Source: Candidatus Bipolaricaulota bacterium
GTDB lineage: Bacteria > Bipolaricaulota > Bipolaricaulia > M55B111
Direction: 5' to 3'
Assembly: GCA_018334915.1 (NCBI GenBank)
Contig: JAGXLB010000006.1
Span: 1 to 41,644, forward strand
DNA length: 41,644 bases
Shown: in pieces, positions 35,391-41,644 of the stretch
Position numbering within the stretch: the first letter of the stretch is position 1
Layout of the letters: every line of letters begins with the position of its first letter
Notes under the pieces: generated by a model
What the model saw: the letters and a program-made list of their open reading frames with translations, nothing else
Databases searched by the model: none
What the model was told of the DNA's origin: nothing
Program-made: the position numbers and the translations under genes

Positions 35391-37067
35391 TTAATCTTTC
35401 ACTGACTTAATGATTCTAGTTCCTACTTCTTTGAAAACCTTTCCGGCCGTTGCTCCTCCCCAGACGGGGGTTGTTCCGACCTCGTCTATTACAATCAGTA
35501 TGAGGTATTGAGGATTATCTTCGGGGAAGTAACCGGCAAACGAAGATATATATTTGCCCTTGGCATATCCCCCTTCTCCCGGTTTCTGGGCCGTTCCGGT
35601 TTTCCCCGAAACACTATATCCCGGTATATCTGCGTCCTGACCCGTTCCTTCCTCTACAACGGACCTGAGCATTTCCTTCATTTTGGTTACGGTCTCCGCG
35701 GTTGCAATTGGACCAGAAATAGTCTTCTCTCGACTCAGAGAAGAAATTGTCTTGCCCTCCGGTCCTTCTACCTTCTCTATTACGGTGGGTTTGACCAGGT
35801 TGCCGCCGTTCGCTACGGTTGCCATCTTCGCCGCCAGCTGTAAACCTGTTACCGTAATACCCTGGCCAATTGGAATAGAACCTATGGACAGCCCTGACCA
35901 CTCGCTGTAGTGCTGAAGCTGGCCTGCCTCCTCTCCCGGTAACTCCAACCCGGTTTTTCTACCGAACCCTACTTTATTCAAGAAGTTATAAAGGTTTCGC
36001 TCTCCTAGTTCCTGAGAAACTCTTATTATTCCTGTGTTGATTGAGTGTTTGATTACTTCTGAAAAAGGCACTCTACCGTAGTCCCTGTACTGGGCGTTAT
36101 TTATCGGGTGTCCGTATAGGACAATTGGGGAATTTCCGTTTACAGTCGTATCGGGCTCTACCACGCCGTGGTCCAGAGCTGCAAGTCCGGAGAAAACTTT
36201 GAGAATCGAGCCCGGTTCGAAGGTTTCCGATATGGAGAGATTCTTTCGCTTGTTGGAATCGTATTTATTATAAGAATTTGGGTCAAAGCTTTCGTCACTC
36301 GCCATGCCGAGTACCGCACCATCCCTTGGGTCAAGTACTACGCCCCAGGCCCGCTTTGCTTCAAAGCGTTTCACGCCCTGCTGCAGCTTTTCTTTGAGGA
36401 TATGTTGGATCTTAAGATCTATAGTAAGGTAGACGTCGTAACCGGGTCGGCCCTCGACCAGGGTAGTTCTCCTGTAAGGTTTTCTGTTTGCCCCGTAAGT
36501 CATCCTCAGGACCTTCGGCTCCCCGGCGAGAAGAGTATTTTTTGAGTATTCTACCCCGGCCAGTCCGTCTCCATCTACTCCGGTAAAGCCGACTATCGGA
36601 GCTGCTAGCTTTCTTCTGGGATAAACTCTCCGGTTGGATTCAATAAGAATCAATCCCTCGATATCGGCATTATTTAACCGTGCTTTGATTCTTTCTCCGG
36701 TCTCGTAACTTACAGACCTGTCTATCCACGTGAAGTAGGATTCCTGATAGATTTTTTCTCTTAGCTCGCTTTCCCCGATTCTTAACTCATCCACGAGGAT
36801 ATCTATCAAGAGTTCGGGTTTAGTCATATTGTAGGAGTCCACAGCCACTTCGTATGCTTCCCTGTTAAAAGCCAGCACTCTTCCTCTCCGATCGTAGATC
36901 TTCCCTCTTTCGGGAGATACTGAGATTTTCCTCTCGTGAACTGATTCGGCCCGAGTTTGCCAGACTTCTCGCTGGATTATCTGTACCGAAACTAGCTTCC
37001 AGGTTACGAGTCCCAGCCCGACGATCAAAATCGCCAGCACGAAGAAAAGTCTTTTTTTGTCTATCAT
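35391..37067 (-). CDS. ftsI: Division-type penicillin-binding protein (PBP2/FtsI transpeptidase)
   Basis: This enzyme cross-links septal peptidoglycan. The 558-residue class B PBP has an N-terminal anchor (about 7-28) and the pedestal motif RGKIYDRRGRVLA. The transpeptidase motifs are S287-I-L-K290, S342-I-N and K-T-G in VSGKTGTAQ. The SxxK motif follows FEPGS as in FtsI proteins. There is no PASTA domain, so it is FtsI-like rather than a PASTA-bearing PBP. It follows ftsL by 121 bases; that gap has a TATAAT at 37125-37130 without a good -35, and the ribosome site is weak. Confidence 0.94.
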   Translation of the reverse strand: MIDKKRLFFVLAILIVGLGLVTWKLVSVQIIQREVWQTRAESVHERKISVSPERGKIYDRRGRVLAFNREAYEVAVDSYNMTKPELLIDILVDELRIGESELREKIYQESYFTWIDRSVSYETGERIKARLNNADIEGLILIESNRRVYPRRKLAAPIVGFTGVDGDGLAGVEYSKNTLLAGEPKVLRMTYGANRKPYRRTTLVEGRPGYDVYLTIDLKIQHILKEKLQQGVKRFEAKRAWGVVLDPRDGAVLGMASDESFDPNSYNKYDSNKRKNLSISETFEPGSILKVFSGLAALDHGVVEPDTTVNGNSPIVLYGHPINNAQYRDYGRVPFSEVIKHSINTGIIRVSQELGERNLYNFLNKVGFGRKTGLELPGEEAGQLQHYSEWSGLSIGSIPIGQGITVTGLQLAAKMATVANGGNLVKPTVIEKVEGPEGKTISSLSREKTISGPIATAETVTKMKEMLRSVVEEGTGQDADIPGYSVSGKTGTAQKPGEGGYAKGKYISSFAGYFPEDNPQYLILIVIDEVGTTPVWGGATAGKVFKEVGTRIIKSVKD

Positions 37068-37188
37068 TGTTTTTGTTTCCGGTTAAGTTTGGTCAAAGTC
37101 GGCTGATTTTTCCACAGCCATCCGATTATATCTCGGCTGACACCGAGACGTCGGGGCAAGATACAGTAAATAATACGTTAATTGACGG

Positions 37189-37479
37189 TTAGGAGTTTGG
37201 TTCTTCTTCCCTGATCTCCGGTTCGACCATTCCGAGCCTTTCTTTGGCAATCCTCTCGATTCTATCGTAGGAAAAGTAACGAGCGACGGTAATCTGGAGC
37301 TCTCTTTTTCTCTCCCTGAGTGGAATCAGTTCTTCTTCCAGCTCCGATACCCTCCGTTGAAGGTAGATTACCTGCCAGCCCTGCCAGAGGTAAAGAAAAA
37401 CCAGTGACAGTATTAATAGTGTCGCCGCCAGGACTTTTAACCATGTAGGAAAGCTATTCATACTGATCGAACCCTTCAT
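37189..37479 (-). CDS. ftsL: FtsL-like septum formation protein
   Basis: The 96-residue bitopic protein has one transmembrane helix (about 15-32), then a coiled coil (VIYLQRRVSELEEELIPLRERKREL). It ends in a typical FtsL/DivIC segment (DRIERIAKERLGMVEP). It would link FtsQ/DivIC and FtsI in the divisome. The ATG overlaps the rsmH stop as ATGA; an ATG six codons on (37461) is an alternative. The order rsmH-ftsL-ftsI is the conserved division-cluster order and strongly supports the call. Confidence 0.9.
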   Translation of the reverse strand: MKGSISMNSFPTWLKVLAATLLILSLVFLYLWQGWQVIYLQRRVSELEEELIPLRERKRELQITVARYFSYDRIERIAKERLGMVEPEIREEEPNS

Positions 37480-38462
37480 TTAGGCTGGTTGATGAGTTTC
37501 CTCGCTGCCCTCAGTTTTGCACTCCTGGCTCTAGGATTTTTCTCGATTTCTTTCTCCGAGGGACGAACAGCTCCTTCAGTTAGACTATCGACTTCCGCCT
37601 CTTTGTCACACCGACAGACCGGTAGATCAGGTGGACATATACACTTTTTTTCCTTATAGGCGAAAAAACGTTTTACTTTTCTGTCCTCCAGTGAGTGATA
37701 GGAGATAACCACTATTACTCCACTTTTGTCCAAACAATCGAAGGCCGTTTCCAGTCCCTTATCGATGTTAGCCAATTCGTCATTTACGGCTATCCTCAAT
37801 GCCTGGAAGGTCCTAGTGGCCGGGTGTTTATTCCGCCTCCCTTTCTCACCTTCAGGTATTGCGGCTTCTATTACTTCAACCAGCTCGCCGGTCGTGGTTA
37901 TTCTTTCTTTTTTCCGCCGTTCAACGATTTCCTGGGCTATACCGTCCGCCCAGCTTTCCTCTCCGTACCTGGCGATTATCTGTTTTAGTTCGTCGAACGA
38001 GTATTCGTTTACCACTTCCTCAGCGGTAATCTCTCCATCGAGGTCCATTCTCATATCCAGGGGACCGTCCTTTTGAAACGAAAATCCCCTGGAAGGTTCG
38101 TCTATCTGGAAGGAAGAAAACCCCAGATCAAACAATATCCCGTCCGCGCCGGATCTCCCCGCAGCCTCCAGGGCAAGATTCATATCCTTATAGTTTGCCT
38201 GATATAACTTTACTTGAGATGGAGTGTTGGAAAGCCGGTCCTTTGCGACTTTCAATCCGCTCTTGTCGAGATCTAGCCCGATAAGGGTTCCCCCGGGCCC
38301 CAACCTCCTGGCTATTTCGATCGCGTGGCCCCCCGTGGAAGTAGTAGCATCTACAAATACCCCGCTCTTCGACTTTTCGGGCTCAAGGTGATTCAAAACT
38401 TCGTTCACCATAACTGGTTCGTGAACAGAAAAATTGTCCTCATTATTTTGTTTTTCCTTCAC
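37476..38462 (-). CDS. rsmH: 16S rRNA (cytosine1402-N4)-methyltransferase
   Basis: RsmH (MraW) methylates C1402 in the ribosomal P site using SAM. The 328-residue protein shows HEPVMVNEVLNHL, the SAM-binding DATTSTGGHA and LIGLDLDKS. DGILFDLGFSSFQID, FSFQKDGPLDMRMD and the C-terminal VVISYHSLEDRKVK follow. The GTG start has GGAGGAG nine bases upstream and lies inside the end of csaB (20-base overlap). The usual first gene of this cluster, mraZ, is absent and csaB takes its place. Confidence 0.96.
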   Translation of the reverse strand: MKEKQNNEDNFSVHEPVMVNEVLNHLEPEKSKSGVFVDATTSTGGHAIEIARRLGPGGTLIGLDLDKSGLKVAKDRLSNTPSQVKLYQANYKDMNLALEAAGRSGADGILFDLGFSSFQIDEPSRGFSFQKDGPLDMRMDLDGEITAEEVVNEYSFDELKQIIARYGEESWADGIAQEIVERRKKERITTTGELVEVIEAAIPEGEKGRRNKHPATRTFQALRIAVNDELANIDKGLETAFDCLDKSGVIVVISYHSLEDRKVKRFFAYKEKKCICPPDLPVCRCDKEAEVDSLTEGAVRPSEKEIEKNPRARSAKLRAARKLINQPK

Positions 38463-39585
38463 CTGACAGCTCCTCCTCTATCCAGTTGAGCGCCGCGCCC
38501 AGTTTATTTTCCGCCCTTCGGGTGATCTCTTTCTTCGCTCCGGAAACTTTTTCCTTCAATTCCTTCCTTTCCTGATAGATTGTCTCCAGGTCCGACAGGT
38601 ACTCCGTGGCGTTTATCAGATTGTCCGGCTGCCAGATAGAGAAGTTATTGTCCTCGTCTAGGTCGTTCAGTTCTTCGATAAGGATATCCATCTTTGGATC
38701 GTAGCTAATACCCTGAACTGGAGTAACGCTCAGAAGTGAAAATATCAGGGCGTGCAACCTTCCGGCAATGACCAGATCAAGCCCCCCCATCATTTCTACA
38801 AGCTGAGCTGAAGAGAGGTGGTCGACGTCAATGATTTTGCAGGGGGCTTCTGTGGAAACCTGGAGATCGGTGTTAATATCCTCATCCGACAAAGAATTTG
38901 TGGAGAAAAGGACTACGTTGACGTCGAACTTTTTGTACAACATATCCAAACCGCTGGAGACAGCCCTCAGGACGTCAGATCGCCCTTCTACGTCATTTCT
39001 CAGTGCTGCTCCAACAATTTCCTTGTCCGGAGAATTTAGATACTCGTCCCTGTGGGCTCCGTTCCCGGAAAGCAGGAAAGCAAGGTCGTCGCCGACAATT
39101 ATTTTATCGTCTCCCACCCCGAATGATCTCAACAATTTGGCGCTTCGGTCGTCTCTGACGTGGAAACCTTTAATTCCGGATGTCGCACCTCTAAGTAAGA
39201 GCTCATTGTATTTCTTTTTTATCGGTCCAATTCCCTGACCGAATAAATAAGTTGGTACGGAGAGGATTCGAGCGAGGTAAAGCAGTGTCAAATAATACCA
39301 GAAGGAAGTAGAGCTCGTTCTATCCTGAAGTAGACCTCCACCTCCACTGATCAAAACCCCGCTATTTTTTAGGGTCCGGAATACGACCACGGGGTTCCAC
39401 CTATTGGCGGCCATCTCTCCGTGGATTTTTTCCGTTCTTTCAGGATTGTTGCTCAGGACGACAATTTCAGGTTCTTCCCCGAATCGATCTCTGAGAGAAG
39501 TGACAAGTGATTCCAGGATTGCTTCATCTCCCAGGTTTCCGAATCCGTAATAGCCCGATATTGTTATCCTTTTCGGAGATTCCAA
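38443..39585 (-). CDS. csaB: Polysaccharide pyruvyl transferase CsaB
   Basis: CsaB adds ketal-pyruvate to a cell-wall polymer, creating the ligand for SLH-domain proteins. The 380-residue GT-B-like protein begins with ITISGYYGFGNLGDEAIL and has LISGGGGLLQDRTS, FGQGIGPIKKKYN and the C-terminal LVIAGRLHALIFSL (Arg-Leu-His motif of the family). It starts at TTG 39585 with GGGGGTGA before it, and overlaps the DUF5693 gene by 22 bases. It suggests this cell has an S-layer or outer sheath held by SLH domains. Confidence 0.93.
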   Translation of the reverse strand: MESPKRITISGYYGFGNLGDEAILESLVTSLRDRFGEEPEIVVLSNNPERTEKIHGEMAANRWNPVVVFRTLKNSGVLISGGGGLLQDRTSSTSFWYYLTLLYLARILSVPTYLFGQGIGPIKKKYNELLLRGATSGIKGFHVRDDRSAKLLRSFGVGDDKIIVGDDLAFLLSGNGAHRDEYLNSPDKEIVGAALRNDVEGRSDVLRAVSSGLDMLYKKFDVNVVLFSTNSLSDEDINTDLQVSTEAPCKIIDVDHLSSAQLVEMMGGLDLVIAGRLHALIFSLLSVTPVQGISYDPKMDILIEELNDLDEDNNFSIWQPDNLINATEYLSDLETIYQERKELKEKVSGAKKEITRRAENKLGAALNWIEEELSGEGKTK

Positions 39586-41219
39586 ACGTATTCACCCCCG
39601 AGAATAACGGCAAGAATGATCCCTCCCAGGATTATCCCCCCTGCTAGACCGTTTCCCGTTCTAATTAAGGACATAATGAGGGGAGAGTGGATATGAGAGA
39701 AAGTGTTGATAATTGATATCTGACCTATAAATCCTAGCAACAGCAGGGCAATCTTGCAAAGATGAAACTTTTTTCCGTATCTACCGGCGAGATAAAGCCA
39801 GGCAATTAAGCTCGGATGGCCGAGAGCGAACTCCTTGAATCTGGGTCTTACGTACAGGGTGTTCTCGAGCCATCTTCTGATCGCGTTTTCCAGGTCCCCA
39901 CTCCTGAGAAAGGTGAAATTACCGCTCCTGAAGAGTAAAAAGAGGAAAAGCCCCAAAAGTGCTGCTCCGAGGAGACCGCTTCTGTAATTGAACTTTAACT
40001 CTGAAAAGCTGATTCCGTCTCGAGAAAGAGTCGCGAAAACCAGCAGAATCAACGGTAGAAATAGGGCCACTTTTACCCCTCGAAACTGCTGAAGTTTGAG
40101 CAAGAACGATTCGTCCAGGAGGGTGCTGGAGACTGCCAAGCCACCGATAGTCGAGAGGGCTGACATCCAGATTAGATCAAGGAAAGGACTCATCAGGCTC
40201 CGGTCGGGTCGAAACGACAATCCGTACTCCCTCAATAATTTATAACCGACTAGGGGGGCAGTGACTGCCAGGATAAGGGAAGAGGCCTGACGCGTAAGAG
40301 TTGGGTAAAGGGTAAGGCCCATAGTCCCTCCGACAATCGAGGCCAGTATCCAGAAAATTAGGGTAGAGTAAGAGCCCTGTCCAGGCCATAGAAACGGGAA
40401 TACGAGGCCGAAAGACGCCACAATTAGACCGAAAACCAACCAGCGCGATGACTCCACCCCATTGCCAGTTCCCCTGACAGCTCCGATAGGACCGATCCGG
40501 TAGCCGGATTTGGCCATTTCAGCCTGAATGGCATTCAGAGTATCTATGGTGGTATCCAGATTCTGGTTTAGTGGCAACCTGTATTCTATTACCCCGATGT
40601 TTCTTTCCTGGATAGCTCTACTGTATCTCGCCCGCTTTTCAGCAGGAGTAAGAGTTCCGACCTCCTTGTTGAAAACCCGGTGGAGCCTTACCCAATCCAG
40701 TCCTTGTTCGCTCACCAGTTTTTCAGTCGTTTCTCTGTTCCTGAATTCCACCGTCCCCAGAATAGTGTTGTTTTGTTTAAGCCAGTTTGTGAGGTAGAAA
40801 GGAAGATCCACTGCTCTTAAACCCCTTAAAACCACAAATTTTGGTCCGATCTCGCTCAAATAGTCAAGTATTTGTCGGTACTCCTTTTCCCCGGCCAGCT
40901 GTAGGTTCGATACCGCCACTGCCCGGGTAATTCCTTTTTTCTTTAGCTCATCTAATAGATCCGGTGGAACGAACCCCTGCTTGACCGCCAGATCGGTCCG
41001 GAATAGGACCAGATTATTACCGGACTTATTCAGTCTCTCGATTAGCCCCAGTTCCGTTTCCCCGGAAAGGGAACTCGCCCTCTTGATATCCTCGTACCTG
41101 GTCGCTACGGAGTATTTTTTGGTCGATAAGTCCCAGTTGACCCTTTTCGAGGTCTGGTAGCCTATCAGTATCAGCAGGATAATTATCAAAATTAACGTGA
41201 GTAATCTTGTAGTTTTAAT
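39564..41219 (-). CDS. DUF5693 membrane protein, probable AUU start
   Basis: The 551-residue integral membrane protein has an N-terminal anchor, then an extracytoplasmic domain of about 200 residues (RSGNNLVLFRTDLAV-like and FVVLRGLRAVDLPFYL segments). Eight or so transmembrane helices follow. It matches DUF5693, commonly next to csaB and thought to act in envelope biogenesis. The first conventional start, TTG 41189, would remove the basic residues of the anchor and has no ribosome site. The frame contains no ATG or GTG upstream. AAGGGG lies five bases before ATT at 41219-41217, which would give a normal (M)KTTRLLTLILI anchor. Confidence 0.85.
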   Translation of the reverse strand: MKTTRLLTLILIIILLILIGYQTSKRVNWDLSTKKYSVATRYEDIKRASSLSGETELGLIERLNKSGNNLVLFRTDLAVKQGFVPPDLLDELKKKGITRAVAVSNLQLAGEKEYRQILDYLSEIGPKFVVLRGLRAVDLPFYLTNWLKQNNTILGTVEFRNRETTEKLVSEQGLDWVRLHRVFNKEVGTLTPAEKRARYSRAIQERNIGVIEYRLPLNQNLDTTIDTLNAIQAEMAKSGYRIGPIGAVRGTGNGVESSRWLVFGLIVASFGLVFPFLWPGQGSYSTLIFWILASIVGGTMGLTLYPTLTRQASSLILAVTAPLVGYKLLREYGLSFRPDRSLMSPFLDLIWMSALSTIGGLAVSSTLLDESFLLKLQQFRGVKVALFLPLILLVFATLSRDGISFSELKFNYRSGLLGAALLGLFLFLLFRSGNFTFLRSGDLENAIRRWLENTLYVRPRFKEFALGHPSLIAWLYLAGRYGKKFHLCKIALLLLGFIGQISIINTFSHIHSPLIMSLIRTGNGLAGGIILGGIILAVILGGEYVWNLRKG

Positions 41220-41251
41220 AGTAGCCCCTTTTATTCTTTGAACTAGAGAAA

Positions 41252-41280
41252 AGAATAACTTTTATCAGTGGTAGTTGCAA
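41252..41280 (-). promoter_or_regulatory. Probable promoter of the DUF5693-csaB operon
   Basis: TTGCAA (41275-41280), 17 bases and TATTCT (41252-41257) on the minus strand, about 26 bases before the proposed ATT start. It is divergent from the DUF134 gene. Confidence 0.5.
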
Positions 41281-41295
41281 AAGAGGTCTTGACCA

Positions 41296-41324
41296 TTGCA
41301 GCCAATACTTCTATTCGATATATT
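41296..41324 (+). promoter_or_regulatory. Probable promoter of the DUF134 gene
   Basis: TTGCAG (41296-41301), 17 bases and TATATT (41319-41324); a second -10-like TACAAT follows at 41325-41330. Only ten bases separate TATATT from the ATG at 41335, and no Shine-Dalgarno is present, so the leader would be 0-4 bases. Confidence 0.55.
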
Positions 41325-41334
41325 TACAATTGTT

Positions 41335-41637
41335 ATGCCTCGAAGAAAAAAGATGAGACGATGCCGGAAGTTTGAGGGCTCGGAAATATTTAAGCCCGCC
41401 GGTACTCCCTTGAGCCAGCTCCCGATCACTGAAGTGGAGCTGGATGAACTGGAGGCCATGAGACTTTGCGACAAGGAAGGCATGGATCAGACGGAAGCAG
41501 CGGAAGAAATGGGGGTTTCCCGGGGGACGCTACAGCGACTCCTCTACTCCGGGCGGAAGAAAGTCGTCGATAGCTTTATCAATACGAAGGCCATCACGTT
41601 TGAGACCGGTCCTCATATTCGGGAGAGGGAAGGGTAA
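41335..41637 (+). CDS. DUF134 (UPF0251) DNA-binding protein
   Basis: The 100-residue protein is a small predicted transcriptional regulator. It begins MPRRKKMRRCRKF, has the family segment EVELDELEAMRLCDKEGMDQTEAAEEM, and a sigma-70-region-4-like helix-turn-helix (GVSRGTLQRLLYSGRKKV). Family members often neighbour metal or nitrogenase-cofactor-related genes, but none is visible here before the window ends. ATG 41335 is chosen over the in-frame TTG at 41296 because family similarity begins there and the promoter overlaps the would-be extension. Confidence 0.88.
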   Translation: MPRRKKMRRCRKFEGSEIFKPAGTPLSQLPITEVELDELEAMRLCDKEGMDQTEAAEEMGVSRGTLQRLLYSGRKKVVDSFINTKAITFETGPHIREREG

Positions 41638-41644
41638 ATCATTT

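Overview
The window looks like a chromosomal segment from a deep-branching, probably anaerobic bacterium. The evidence includes a large SRP RNA with an Alu domain (as in Firmicutes and Thermotogae), SpoVS, a two-gene SufBC system, an HrcA/CIRCE-type heat-shock signal, pyruvate phosphate dikinase, a DtxR-controlled Feo iron uptake operon, and csaB linked to cell-division genes. Secreted and cytosolic proteins are rich in Asp and Glu. I cannot fix the phylum from sequence alone; candidates would be Bipolaricaulota-like, Thermotogae-like or clostridial/halanaerobial lineages. No mobile elements, prophage or CRISPR array were seen, so this is mostly housekeeping DNA with unusual details.

Layout. 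Positions 1-1455 (minus strand) hold archease and ThpR, followed by the SRP RNA and an abutting tRNA-Ser(GGA). Positions 1.7-4 kb hold topA. A secreted lamin-tail-domain protein (+) converges on an RpoD-family sigma factor (-) and a patatin-like phospholipase (-) that lacks a normal start codon. groES-groEL (7.4-9.4 kb) has promoter, CIRCE operator and terminator all visible. A degP/HtrA-response regulator-histidine kinase operon follows (9.7-13.2 kb), then a SERCA-like Ca2+ ATPase. The minus-strand block 16.3-19.7 kb is a complete feo operon: DtxR regulator, two FeoA, split FeoB, a small membrane protein and a FeoC-like Fe-S protein. A perfect palindrome lies over its start site. sufC-sufB follows.

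From 22 kb the + strand carries nnr, tatD, nfo, spoVS, argS, ftsY and ppdK, ending at a strong terminator. The remaining minus-strand genes form two groups. One is an aminotransferase, a secreted HEAT-repeat protein and an orphan oligopeptide-binding protein. The other is an envelope/division operon (DUF5693, csaB, rsmH, ftsL, ftsI) with its own terminator. A DUF134 regulator starts divergently at the right edge.

Regulatory reading. Many promoters match the ordinary sigma-70 consensus with 16-17 base spacers, which fits the RpoD-type sigma encoded here. Most genes have strong Shine-Dalgarno sites. At least two genes (nnr, DUF134) instead have a -10 box within about 10 bases of the ATG, suggesting leaderless mRNAs. 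Two others (patatin, DUF5693) have a good ribosome site followed by AUC or AUU and no in-frame ATG, GTG or suitably placed TTG. These initiation signals, the shortened split FeoB, and the unexplained hairpins at 11.7 and 13.4 kb are the most unusual observations. I found no clearly new multi-gene system.
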